Notes under the pieces: model-generated
Databases searched by the model: none
What the model was told of the DNA's origin: nothing
The model's input: only the letters and a program-made list of their open reading frames with translations
Translations under genes and position numbers: made by a program
Assembly: GCA_028023455.1 (NCBI GenBank)
Contig: JAQFVV010012979.1
Span: 287,718 to 351,717, forward strand
Reading direction: 5' to 3'
DNA length: 64,000 nucleotides
From: Epiperipatus broadwayi
Lineage: Eukaryota > Onychophora > Udeonychophora > Euonychophora > Peripatidae
Shown: piece after piece, positions 42,660 to 53,819 of the stretch
Layout of the letters: each line of letters opens with the position of its first letter
Numbering within the stretch: position 1 is the stretch's first letter

Positions 42660-43720
42660 TAAGGAAGAAGAGAAACAATTTCTTTTTAAAAAAATTAAAA
42701 ATACTTGGCATAAAAATGTTATAGTGTTTAATTTATTTACCATACATATAATAATTTTTTAAAGTTTAATTTCTACTAAAACAATTTGTAATTTAAAAAC
42801 CAGTCTACTAAAGTTCAAATAAAAAGACTAATAGTTATATTTCATTCAACAAATTACATAATTAAACTAAAGATTTTAAAAAAAGTTAAGGCTTTAAATT
42901 TGAAATATTAAGCACAGCTTGGTATATATAAACAGTGAAATTTTTTTTATCATGACACAACAATTTTATATCCCCAAGTAGTTATTTTAATGTTATAAAA
43001 TGCAGACATTATACATCAATACGACTGGCTCCAAAAATAAAAACATTAATCATTATTATTCTGAAGAGAAACAAATAATTCTGTTATGTTTTTAAGTCTA
43101 TTTATCACAAAATATTTTTTCCAATCGAATTTTATGTGTTGTATATAAATATACTGTTTTTCTTAGTATAAATTTATGCAGAAGGGTAGAACATATTTCG
43201 TGATTTAAAAATATATCATTTGCATCAAGGATTGCAAATATTATATACACGAACTAAAATTTTTAATATTTAAACGTTTTTAGATTTATTTTAATTGGCA
43301 AAATCCTAAGACTTCTGGAGGATGTATATAGAGAATATTAGCCTATCATTTGTTATAACCATAGAGAATCAGAAATGTCAAAATAAATTATTAGAAAGGT
43401 TATAAATGAGGTTTAAATTATCCACATAGTTAAAACAATATTTAAATAAACCTGAGCTCTAAAATGTTTACAGTTATGATGCATGACACAAGAAAATTAA
43501 TTATTGGACCAAAACAATGCAGTTATATATTTATTCACTCAATTACAGTTTACCACCATGATTTATTATTAAAAGAAGACCATTGTTTATTATTACTTAA
43601 TTTGTTGTAGTTGTTGAAAAAAATGGAAATGATAATTTGATTGGCTCTATCGTGTTATCAGTCATTTATTGTCCACATTTTATGCATATGAATCCATCCT
43701 ATGTGAATCTTTATCGTTTG
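42660..43720. other. AT-rich DNA without recognised genes
   Basis: No exon, RNA gene or repeat boundary supported. Confidence 0.5.
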
Positions 43721-43724
43721 ATAT

Positions 43725-43900
43725 TAATTATCATCATCATTATCATCATTATTATCAACCATTATCAATCCACTGCAGGATAAAGGTCTATCCAAGTTTA
43801 ATCCATCTTCTCCGATCTTTAGCTTCTCTTCTCCACATCACCCCTGCACACTTTCTTATTTCATCCATCCATCTCACATGTGGTCTCTTTCTGGGTGTTG
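43725..43900 (-). mobile_element. Truncated 3' end of an RTE LINE
   Basis: Minus-strand copy of the last 170 bp of the RTE element at 20101-23376. It shares the GATGATAATGATGAT-type tail, CATTATCAATCCACTGCA, TCCGATCTTTAGCTTC, CACTTTCTTATTTCATCCATCC and TCACATGTGGTCTCTTTCTGGGTG (plus-strand letters). 5' truncation is the usual outcome of target-primed insertion. The 94-codon plus frame 43669-43953 is its antisense. Confidence 0.88.
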
Positions 43901-43920
43901 TACTATTTTCATCATCTTAT

Positions 43921-44135
43921 ATTAAATACTGGATGTCTTTAGATAAATTTTAAACTTTATTTAAACTTTTTTAATACATTCAACTGCTAGTAATAGCACA
44001 TAAGTATACAGAACAACTTTTTGAGTGGTATTATTTTATTCTATTCTTCAGGTGCTTCTAATCTGATCAGTGGCAACTTGGGTCGTTAAATTCATGAATA
44101 TTGAATTTAAGAAGTTATTCTACAAAACACTCTAT
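43921..44135 (-). mobile_element. tRNA-headed SINE (S2 family), inverted partner
   Basis: Minus-strand S2 copy. The body reads AGCACCTGAAGAATAGAAT, then ACTCAAAAAGTTGTTCTG, TGCTATTACTAGCAGTTGAATG and an A/T-rich 3' end; the tRNA-like head is degenerate. It lies head to head with the copy at 44139-44345, the same arrangement as at 14525-14960. Confidence 0.7.
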
Positions 44136-44138
44136 ACA

Positions 44139-44345
44139 ATAGCTCAGTTGGTTAGAGCATTACTATAAATTCAATATTCATGAATCTAAAAGTCCAGATT
44201 TGATTCCCATGCTAGTATTATCCCTGTCTAGGTTAGCGACACCTGGAGAAAAAAAAGGAATTACGTCATTTGAAACATTGTGTCATATAATATCCTGTGT
44301 GCTATTGCTGACAGTTGAATGCACATTATTTTGAAAGTTTAAATA
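44139..44345 (+). mobile_element. tRNA-headed SINE (S2 family), best-preserved head
   Basis: Head: ATAGCTCAGTTGGTTAGAGC (44139-44158), a canonical-looking tRNA A-box region, and a B-box-like GATTTGATTCCC (44196-44207). The body has GCGACACCTGGAGAAAA, then TTTGAAACATTGTGTCATA: GAA followed by ACA / TTG / TGT and C has the form of a small hammerhead stem III with a GUC site, though the first core box (CTGGAGA) is changed. The 3' end is TTTGAAAGTTTAAAT. It is not a functional tRNA gene: the anticodon arm and acceptor stem do not fold convincingly. Confidence 0.75.
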
Positions 44346-44580
44346 ATGTTCTTGATAGCTTAAGAGTTGATTGTTATCACCTACATTTATAAATCTATTA
44401 AAACCTTGAGTAATTGGCTTTATAGTCTTAGATAAATATATATAATCAACATTCACTTATTTAAAATTATGTAAATAAGTTAAGCATTTATAACAAATGC
44501 TAAGAAGCAAATGGTATCATCTATCTTTAGGAGAGTTTACTTACTTTATATAATTCATTGGAAGCTTTACTTACTTTCTG

Positions 44581-44584
<4 letters not shown>

Positions 44585-44672
<88 letters not shown>
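44585..44672. repeat. (CA)n(TA)n microsatellite
   Basis: About 26 bp of CA followed by about 55 bp of TA, ending in CACACACC. Produces the Thr-His and Tyr-Ile repeats of the frame 44511-44699. Confidence 0.95.
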
Positions 44673-44673
<1 letters not shown>

Positions 44674-45120
44674 CAAGTGCTGCAAGAGAAAGCATTTAAA
44701 AATCTCTATCTAGAATAATCTATATCAGACCAGTTTTGAGTTTGGGCTCACCTCAGTGAGGGACTGGGACATTCAGACACTAGATCTAAAAATACCAACT
44801 CAAAGCCAGCACATATCTAATACATAACTATTAAGTAGAAAATCTAAAATTTTCAGACCTAAATGTCTTTAAACCCAACAATCTTACTTAAATCACTATA
44901 TGGGTCTAAAAACACTTCAGCATTACCATATATTAATAGCCTCAGCAATATAACATTGTCAAAACCCCAAGAGCAAAATTATAATAATCAAAAAGGCAAG
45001 TCACATATCATGTGACTTGTTTTAAGCTTGTATTACAGATATGTATTATAGGGAGAGAAACCAGTCTGGGGATAGGAATTACTCTAGATGGAGATTTTAA
45101 ATACTTTCTCTTGTGGCAAG
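44673..45120. repeat. Inverted-repeat element (F1-related) with decayed HHR-like motif
   Basis: Left arm 44673-44735 (GCTGCAAGAGAAAGCATTTAA, ATCTCTATCTAGAATAATC, ATCAGACCAGTTT) and right arm 45050-45118 (GAAACCAGTCTGGGGATAGG, TACTCTAGATGGAGATTTT, AATACTTTCTCTTGTGGC) are reverse complements. On the minus strand at 44724-44764 the order CCCTCA, CTGAGGT, GAG / loop / CTC, AAA, ACTGGT, C follows the hammerhead scheme with changes. The block just beyond (TCAGACACTAGATCTAAAAATACCAAC) is shared with 14262-14290. Confidence 0.65.
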
Positions 45121-45124
45121 TAAA

Positions 45125-46090
45125 AAATAAAAATAAAGAAGTTAGTTGATCTTGTTTGGTTTTCTTTTCACTTGATTCATGGATAATGGAGATCTTGAAA
45201 TACAAAGTTAATTTGATAACCATGACAACCTAAGGCTTTAAAATAATATTGTTTACTGCTAATTCTAGCTTCAAAATCCTAAATCTTTTGTGATCAATCT
45301 CAGAAAAAAAATATAAACAGGTAATAAATTGTTTTTTTCTTCACAAAATTGTAATTATAAATATACTCAGGCTAACCTTAATACAAAAATTTACCAACAC
45401 AGATATGCATACAACAGGGTTAAAAATAAAAATGAAGGAACATCAGTATTCTGGGATCACCAAGCAGCTACAGGCCATGTATTCTAACCCAGTTCTGCCC
45501 AAATAATTTGTACAGAGAAGAGTGATGCCAAAAGAAAATTTAAGCTTTTTACATAGCAAATGATCTCAGTGCCATTAATAGAAGGGAGGCATGCTTTGCT
45601 CTCTCCAAAAAATGGACTAACTAATTAAAAATTCAAACTAATTTGCATATGTGTACAATAAATCATCACAGTTTTCATTCACAAAGCTATGAGTATAAGA
45701 TTCGAACATTAAATCTCGAAAGCGCTAAGCAGACCTATTATACATTATAGTATAATTATAGCTTCACTATTTAATGTAAAAAAAGTGGCATATGTGTATG
45801 AGAAATGTCAAAGTATTATAATTTTTCAATTTTTTCCACAAAATAAGCAAGCCTCTCTCATAAAGAATAATATATAATAATCAAAAACTTTAAATTGACT
45901 TGTAAATGTAAATGTGAAAAGTTATAATGAGATTTTCTGCATATTTTTTATTTATAATTTAGTTACAGTGTAAAAAAGTAAGCAAATAATTAAAAGTTGG
46001 ATCATGATTTCAGTTTGCTTTCTATTTTTTTTATTGAACTCTAAATAAAAAATTAATGGAAAATCTCATTTAAACTTTCCATATTTACAT
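45125..46090. other. AT-rich DNA without recognised genes
   Basis: No exon, RNA gene or repeat boundary supported. The minus frame 45223-45008 overlaps the repeat arm and is not gene-like. Confidence 0.5.
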
Positions 46091-46092
46091 GT

Positions 46093-46615
46093 AATAACTG
46101 AAACACACAGGCTTATTAAATGCCTGTGTCTATATATGTAATATATAGGGTGTGTTTCAGTTATTACATAGTAGAGATGTCTGCCCATCACTTGTATATG
46201 TATTAAATGGATTATGTGCTGTACATGAGTGGTCATATTGACCTTAGGTCAACATGGGTGTGACAAGAATTTTGGCCTCATGGTGGCCTTTGAGCATTCC
46301 ATCATCAGATTTTCAATTCGATGGATGGTTGAAGAGTTGGAGTGTGGAGTAGTTTGAAGCCTGTCCATTAAAGTAGGAGGTTTGGCTATCTTAATATATA
46401 TATATATATATATCTGAGCACTTATAGCATATATGTGTAGAGATAGTAATCTGGACCAACTGATGATTTCTGGTTTAGCATGAAATACATATAATGGTGA
46501 TTATTTATCTCTTCAATATATATATATATGTTCAAGTGTATCAGTATTATGTGATAGTGTGGAGAGTGGTGGGTTGTGTGAAAGTCTGTGCTCATATACC
46601 CTATATATTATATAT
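46093..46615 (-). repeat. Repeat R1, near full-length minus-strand copy with terminal duplication
   Basis: Starts with a short plus-oriented terminal piece (46093-46157: TAATAACTGAAACACACAGG and the CCTGTG hairpin partner), then a minus-strand R1 copy running from TTACATAGTAGAGATGTCTG through CCTTAGGTCAACATGGGTG, AGAGTTGGAGTGTGGAGTAG, a TA core (46395-46415) and CAACTGATGATTTCTGG to CTCATATACCCTATAT. It is about as long as R1 copy A and shows the family boundaries. Confidence 0.8.
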
Positions 46616-46625
46616 TTACATGTAT

Positions 46626-47142
46626 AAATTTGTAATAATTTTCTAATTATTATATATAACACTTTATGAAAGAGATTTGTTTACTGGTAAAAGGAATTAA
46701 AAAGGTATAAGGCTTCAACTTTTTTATGTGTAAAGTAAAACTGGTAAAATATAGACAAACATTGTTTTTATAAGAAGTAAGACAAATAAATACCATTACT
46801 AGATGACATGATTTCAGTATAATTTTTTATGAGATATTTGTTTACCTGCAAAAATAATTGAGAAGTGTTGGTACTTCAACCCTTCCAAACATATAATATT
46901 TTTCCTATTTAAATCTATAGAATAAATTGATGATGTTTCCATTTTTGGTTTACAGCAGATCAGATAAATACATATTACTGGATGATATGATTTCAGATAG
47001 CTGTTCCAGTTTTTAATTGGCTGCTTTCTTGGATGCATCATAGCTTAGATTTAATTTAAAAAAGTACATGGAAAATCTCATTAAAACATTCAATATTTAC
47101 AACTATAAGTTTGTGAAAATCTTATACATTTATATAATGAAC

Positions 47143-47200
<58 letters not shown>

Positions 47201-47415
47201 GCCAAAAGTCAAACTATTTACTATCATAAACCAAATATATTAACTAAAATCAAATTTTAAATATTTACTATTAATACTCTCCCTGTGAAGGCAGTTGTAT
47301 TTTGTGTTAGTTTTACACTTGAAAGATTTGCAGTTACAGCCAAACCATTGATAATGAATTTTTAAATTTTATTTTGGCTAGTGATTTAATTTTGAATTGG
47401 TAAATTTATATAATC
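46626..47415. other. AT-rich DNA; (TA)n tract at 47143-47198
   Basis: Two related segments, around 46625-46810 and 46825-47130, share TTTGTTTAC and TAAATACATATTACTGGATGA-like phrases; probably an old repeat. The minus frame 47041-46814 has no recognised domain. Confidence 0.45.
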
Positions 47416-47418
47416 AAA

Positions 47419-47955
47419 TGGAAGTAACTACTTTCCATGAGTCATTAATAAACAATACTCATGCAGCAATTAATATTAATAAAAAATAGGACATCCATTT
47501 TTTTTTTAAAGTTTTCATGTAGTTAAATGAACATTTATAGACATTGTTGAAAATTGAGTGTGATATTTATAAATCAGCCAGCTTTTAAATATGGTGTAAA
47601 TCATTTTGAAGTTATATTTATGTATTATAGAACAATGAATTACTTTTGTTTTTAATGACTTGTAATGTTAGCATTAAGTTAATTTTATAAATATAAATAA
47701 TAAATATGCATAGCGCAAATTATATATATATATATAACTTTAAATGCAAATAACTACTTTCCCCAAGCCATTAATAAACAATATTCATACATCAATAAAT
47801 TTTAATAAAGAATGAAGCAACCACCTATTCTTTAAAGTTTTGATGTAAATAAATATTTATTGACATTGTTGGAAATTGAATGTGACATTTATAAATCAAC
47901 CAGATTTTAAAAGTGCCTTAAATCATTTTGAAATTATATTTATGTATTACAGGAC
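47419..47955 (+). repeat. 326-bp tandem duplication
   Basis: The block 47419-47635 recurs at 47745-47957 with about 85 per cent identity by eye: TAACTACTTTCC, CATTAATAAACAATA, CATTGTTGAAAATTGAGTGTG, CATTTTGAAGTTATATTTATG. The copies are separated by a TA tract. No coding capacity. Confidence 0.75.
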
Positions 47956-48049
47956 AAAGAATTTCTATACATAGTTCAGACTATACTTATTTATTATTTA
48001 CAAACACTCAAATATATATACACTACAAATATAATGTTTCTTAATTAAA

Positions 48050-49240
48050 AATATTGTAATAATGATAAAAATAATAAATATAATGATGATAAACTATTAT
48101 ACATAGTCTTTTAATCTACAGAAATACTTTTGATTAATTATTTAACCTTTGTGTGTCAAAAATTCCGGTTGGTCAAGTGAGTTAAAGCTCTAAACTTTTA
48201 ATTGGTCAATTTCAAAATCAGCAGTAAACATATATTTGTCTTTTAAGATTATATTAGTTTTAATTTATTTTTTAAAAAGCAAATTAATAATTTGTCAGAT
48301 TATGAAAGTGAACAAATGTTTTTTCAAAAATACATTTCTATTTATAATTATAAAAATATTCTATAGCAGAGAACCTAAAAAAACATTTGTTACCTATTAG
48401 AAAATACTGTATAAGTCATTGATTTCTTTTACAATCATGTTCATGTAAAAGTAAATATTTTTTACTAAAACCTTAACTATTCTTCTAAATTAATTATATT
48501 TTCAGCATATTTTATCAAAATAATTTATAATATGTAAAAAAATACTTTAAAATGAGTAACAAACAATCAGAACCTTAATATGTCTGCCTTTCCCACTGTT
48601 CTAGCTTCAAATTTTACTTAAAAATAATTTTATAGAAGGCAGCATCTTACAATACTTTTAAAGCTTTAAAATGAGTGCAAATTAGCTACAATAATGTAAA
48701 AATTGCAGGTTTTTAAAATCCAATTCAATTATAATTGAAACAGATGGCAGACAGACTGAGTCTCTTCAACTGCCATTAAATTCAAAAAATGAAAGCAAAT
48801 GCCATCAACTCAAATTCCAAGATTCCTGAATTTTAACATTAGCAGTTTGTCTATTAATTATATTCATTTTATTTCTATTTATGAAAATTGCCTTCTAATG
48901 ACTGCTTCAGTTTTCTTGGATCATGAAAGAACTTGTAAATATAAATTTAAATTTGATCTTGAACATGTTAAGATTCTTTCTGAAGAGAGAAACCATAATA
49001 AAAAAAAATTAAAGTGGCAGTTTTCATAAATAGAAATAAACTTAAAATAATTAATAGACAAGCTATTAACTTTAAAATTTGGGATTCATGGTATTTGAAC
49101 TGATGATGTTTGCTTTCATTTTGCGTTTTTGGAATTTAACAGCAATTGAAGAGGTTTAAGTAATTAACTAAAAGTACTTCTGTTGGTTGAAAGATTATGT
49201 ATAATAGTTAATCAGTTATATTTATTATTTTTATTATATA
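48050..49240. mobile_element. Older foldback element related to 42319-42652
   Basis: The left end (48050-48150: ATAAACTATTATACATAGTC, TTTTAATCTACAGAAATAC) and right end (49110-49240: AACTAAAAGTACTTCTG, AAAGATTATGTATAATAG) match the termini of the element at 42319. An inner inverted repeat at 48760-48890 / 49015-49165 (CAACTGCCATTAAATTC, GCAAATGCCATCAACTC) is homologous to the inner arms of that element. About 600 bp (48150-48760) seems to be inserted or unrelated DNA. Frame 48799-49029 lies in the arms and is not a gene. Confidence 0.65.
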
Positions 49241-49329
49241 TATAATATTATATTTAATGTTTTCACAGTTGTATAATATAGAAAAAATGAAGACATCAGT
49301 TTTTTCTTCCCATTTTTTAGAAATTAGTC

Positions 49330-49745
49330 ACAAACCTGATTATGACAATGCAAAAGTACTTGTTAATTTGGAAAGGTGTTATCCATGAGAGAGTCAATTG
49401 AAATATTAAAGAGGCCTACTGGTTTAAATAGAGCTGACGAAGCAAAACATATTCCAGCTATATGGAAACTTCTCATTTTACCTCTGTCTTCTAATATTAA
49501 CTTAAAATTAATGTGATAAAACTGAAGGAAATAAACATTCTGATAAGCCTCATATTTTAACTGCTGAACTACTTCAAGTTGAATGTCGTTTCTCATCTTG
49601 CACTCAGTCACATTACTGTTTGAGATCTAATGATTTTTCTTTTAAAAGTTAGCCTTGACAATGGTGGATGCTAGTTTGTTGAAATATTGGTATATAATGG
49701 AAAATAACACACAGTTTAGCCCCAAAAATAATAATTTATATATAT
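49330..49745 (+). pseudogene. Penelope-like element 3' end with HHR-like relic
   Basis: Plus-strand frame at 49388-49510 reads RESIEILKRPTGLNRADEAK then HIPAIWKLLILPLSSNINL, homologous to the end of the GIY-YIG fragment at 25905-26208 (KIREAIEILKRP) and to the tail at 17215-17040. After decayed 3' coding sequence, 49653-49690 reads CCTTGACAATGGTGG then TTTGTTGAAATATTGG, the same place and form as the PLE hammerhead relic at 16963-17003. The minus-strand 82-codon frame is antisense and not a gene. Confidence 0.7.
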
Positions 49746-49749
49746 ATAT

Positions 49750-50275
49750 TGTACATATACATACAGTATTCAATTATTTAAAAAAAAAAAAAAAAATTTT
49801 TATTCTTTTATACATACAGAGATTTATATGTATAGATTTATTATTATGAATAAGCAGTTCTTTTTGTGATTTATTATATAATATTTTTTATTATTAAATA
49901 ATATGTGTTAAATTTATTTAACATTCATTTTGTTAAAATAGAGTAAATCAGAAAAGTGTGAAATAAAGCAATTAAAATTGTTAGATTAGGAGATAAAAAA
50001 ATGTACACGTGTGAAACAATGAATAGATCTGTACAAACACAAAGATGCTTTTACACTTATTTCTGATGGCTATAGATGGCCAGCTTTGTTGTTATCTGTA
50101 TCTTAAGATTATTTTTACAAAAGAGGTGCTTTGATGTAGATAACGATAGCTATCAATTTTAAGTTTTTTTTGATTCTGACCGACATCAAACTTGTGAAGC
50201 TTTGATTTTTCTTTTAAGATAAAGATTTCCAGATGTTTTTTTTCTTTGGTTGAAATTCGCAATATAAATGATTAA
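49750..50275. other. AT-rich DNA
   Basis: Poly(A) run at 49780-49797. Nothing else recognised. Confidence 0.5.
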
Positions 50276-50277
50276 AA

Positions 50278-50516
50278 CAATTTTTTTAATCAGTTAATCA
50301 TATATTTTTTTTAGAGAGATGATCAGTTAATCATAAATTTTTTTAGAGAGATGATCAGTCAGTCTAATTTTTTAGAGTATCGTCGTTATAAATTTTTTTA
50401 GAGAGATGATCAGTTAGTCATAAATTTTTTTTAGAGAGATGATCAGTTAATCATAAATTTTTTTAGAGAGATGATCAGTCAGTCATAAATTTTTTTAGAG
50501 AGAGATGATCAGTTAA
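50278..50516. repeat. Minisatellite, about 32-36 bp unit
   Basis: Six to seven imperfect units built on AGAGAGATGATCAGTTAATC followed by ATAAA and a T run. Variants are TCAGTCAGTC and TCAGTTAGTC, and one degenerate unit (GAGTATCGTCGTTATAAA). Each unit contains TGATCA, a 6-bp palindrome. No coding capacity. Confidence 0.88.
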
Positions 50517-50519
50517 ATT

Positions 50520-53280
50520 ATTATTATTATTTTGAGACTCAACTCAGTTGGTCCTTCCTTGTTATTATTCTTAAGCAGAAATGTAAGCTCGAATTTTTTT
50601 TTTAAAAAAGAGAGTGAACGCTTTAATTTTTTTTTTCTCACTCCTTGAAAGTTGAAAAAAAAGAGCAAATGAAATGTGCGTTGATATAAAGCAATTTCCA
50701 GCAATATTAAAGAAGAGGAGAGAAATGGAACAAGATTGAATTTATTATAAGTTAGTAATAATTATAAAAATGATATTAACATATTTGGTTATGCATAATA
50801 ATATGCCTCTGCATTGCTAAACCATCTTTTTCTGCTTCCTGGTTAATACAGAATGAGTCAAAATCGCTGATCTGTCTATGAAGTCATGTATCCAGTAATA
50901 ACCAACAAAATGATAGATTTTGAAGCCAACCACACAAGCTATATGGAATGCTTTATTTCTAGTTCCTGGCTTATTAAAAGCTCATTACCTTCCAATGAAT
51001 GGAGAAGAGGAAATAGAAGAAAAAGAAAATTTATAACATCCATGTAGAACCAAGTTTGAAGCCATAAATCAAATTTTTGTTGATTTACCTCAATCATCTA
51101 AAGTGTCGACAGCAATTATTTTTTTTAAAGAAGAGAAACAAGCAAATCCACCGGTACCTACTTATTCAAAGTACTTATAATAACTTTTTTTTAAATGGTA
51201 GAAGGAAGCCAATCAACAGTGAATAATAATGGAATTGAAGAAACAAGAAAGTCAATTGATTCAGCATTATCTTAAAAGTATCTGCAATAACTTTCTTTTT
51301 TTTTGTTGTTGTTGTTGTTGGTGAGCAAAGAAAAGCAGTCTAAAATTCAAATTCAGGACATTAATAAGAAGTAAAAAGTAGACGGGTAAATATGAACTTT
51401 CTTTAACCGATTTTATTCTTTTACTTATTAAAAGTAAACCTTAATTTACTGGTCAAAGCAATTTTCTTTTTTGATACAGAAACATTAAAGACTTGTTTAT
51501 CTATAGTTATTTGCAATATCTCACAACATAGCACAAACATAGTTTAAATCTTTAAACTTAAATTTTTCATTATTTTTTTTTATTATATATTGTAATGTTG
51601 AAATGTTTTTTTTTTAATTGTTCTTCAGTTGTTAATGATAATGAGCAACCTATAGATATATGCATTTATAATGTTTTTTATTTTTATTTTATCTTGTTGC
51701 ATATTAAAAAATTAATATATGTATTTTATTTTCTTTCGCTATAAGGTTGCAAAAGAGAAAAGATATTTTTATATATGTAATTTATGGGTATACATTTTAA
51801 ACATATATGTTAACATTACCGAATGCGTGAATGTGTAACTGTTTATCCAAACACATCAAAGAATAGGTTATATATGATTAGTTTAAAATGGTAAATTAAA
51901 AAGTAGGGCATTACATTTGAATGGAAATGAAATGACATATACAAGTTACACCTGAAATTTATTTTATGATATGATAAGTAAGAAAAGTCTTAAATAAGCA
52001 TTTATAGAATATGTATTTTTTTTTAATATTGATTTAAGTCAGCTTATTTTGAGATATCGAAAAGTGACAAACCTATATATTAAGTTTATTTGCTTATACT
52101 TATATGAATTTTTTATATTAATAAGCCATTTATTTAATTGTCGATTTGACTTTAAAGAAGGAAAGAAAGAGTAGTAGTGTTAATAAAATATAATTATATA
52201 TCTTAATTGGTTTCCGAGTTATTATTAAGAATATTGTGTTTTTTTTTTTTTTTGTCTTAATTCTATCATTTTAATTCATCATCATTGCTCGCAGTTATTA
52301 AATATTACCATTCGTATATATTGAGCAATCACTTGCAAATATTAAGCGTCCACAAAATAATAGGTAAACTAGAATGTTGATATTTAAGTATTTAAGGATT
52401 ATGCTTGAGAATAACCAAATTTTGATAATTATAGTTCAACATAGAAAGCTAAAATTGTGTTGTGTCCATGAATTTAGATCATCCTCATCAAAGATGGATA
52501 TCATGTTATTAGTTAAAAATGTTTCAAATAATACTATATAAAAGTTATGATCGCCATCAATCATCATTAATAAATTATAATCATTAAATTTAATGTTTAG
52601 CGTAATGAATATATTTTAGTAAATAGGGGTTTATAGAAAATTGAATATTATGCAAAGAGATTCATGATGATCAATCATCACCATTAGTATTATTAAATCC
52701 CAGTATGAAATATGATAATTTTAATAGATGCCTATAAGTTTATAAAGATGAATTTATTGTTGTGAGTTTATTGATAAGCCATGGCTGGTATCATCATCAC
52801 TATTATAATCATTATTATGATATTATTATCATCATCATCATTATTACCTTTATTGTGATAAATAATTTAGTTAAATGGCCATCAATATCAATAATGGTCT
52901 TCACATGCTTGTTTGGAAGCCATTAATAGGATTATACATGTCTGTTCATCAATATACGCTAATGAGCTAGCAATGTCTATAAGAATCTTTGATCTGTAGT
53001 ATAAACATTGGTAATATTGGGATCCTGTAATTTTATCAATATAGATAAAATGTAAAAATGTCATTTTTGTTCAATAGTCATCCAAGTCATGTGTAATAAA
53101 TATGTACTGAATGAGTTTGAACTCAAGTACACTATAAATCATACTTATCTAGATTGAAAACAATCTAGTGGCGCTCATGGGAAAACACATGTACTTAGCT
53201 AAACTGAATAAAGAGTGATATCATCCCTTTCCAACTTCATAATATTAGTTTTATAAAATATATTTTTATAAGTTGTCATG
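50520..53280. other. AT-rich DNA without recognised genes
   Basis: Non-repetitive, AT-rich. Short tandem runs include GTTGTTGTTGTTG (51305-51320) and imperfect ATC/ATT runs (52790-52850). No ORF of note, RNA gene or TE boundary recognised. Confidence 0.5.
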
Positions 53281-53290
53281 AATAGCACCC

Positions 53291-53485
53291 GTGTGTGCAT
53301 ATGACCATGAATGGTCTTATATATTTGGAAAGAAGGATAGGAAGGATTCTTTGTTAGAAGAACCTTGTATTGGAGATAAGCATAAGGCACTCCAGGAATC
53401 TCACAGTGGGTACTTTTATTCAGTTGCTATATTTAATAGTATTTCATTAGATGACAATGGCCAGTATGTTTTATTGTTCAGATGA
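53291..53485 (+). other. Open frame with exon-like codon use, unproven
   Basis: A 64-codon frame less AT-driven than its surroundings, reading YDHEWSYIFGKKDRKD early and IFNSISLDDNGQYVLLFR late. The last part resembles the LxxDxGxYxL phrase of immunoglobulin-like domains, but the Cys is missing. No confident splice sites were identified. It could be an exon, a decayed coding fragment or chance. Confidence 0.2.
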
Positions 53486-53774
53486 CTGCCCCAATATATA
53501 AATAAATACCAAGAATCTTTAATGCTGATATTTTCAAGTGGCACAGTGATTCTGTAATTTCTTTATCTATGCTATGATGAATTAATATAGTTACAAATGG
53601 TACAGATTGGATAGGCACATATCTAATAATTAATAATTTCCCCTATCTAAATATTTATTATAGTTACAAATACATATCTTTTATATTAATTTAATAATTT
53701 CAAATATCTAAATAATACATATTTATATTAATTTATAAAATATTGTTACAAATGGCAATTTATAAATAATTGTT

Positions 53775-53780
<6 letters not shown>

Positions 53781-53816
<36 letters not shown>
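53781..53816. repeat. (TA)n microsatellite
   Basis: Pure TA tract of about 36 bp. Confidence 0.93.
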
Positions 53817-53819
53817 GTA

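Noticed and set aside
44139-44215. Functional tRNA gene
   Set aside because: A- and B-box-like sequences are present, but the acceptor and anticodon stems do not pair and the sequence continues into a SINE body also found elsewhere.
49110-49135. AACTGATGATG as another hammerhead core
   Set aside because: No GAA box follows at a suitable distance and no stem II or III can be drawn; the arms of this foldback element do not carry the motif.
50278-50516. CRISPR array
   Set aside because: The spaced repeats are a eukaryotic minisatellite: the unit is continuous, there are no unique spacers, and nothing nearby resembles cas genes.
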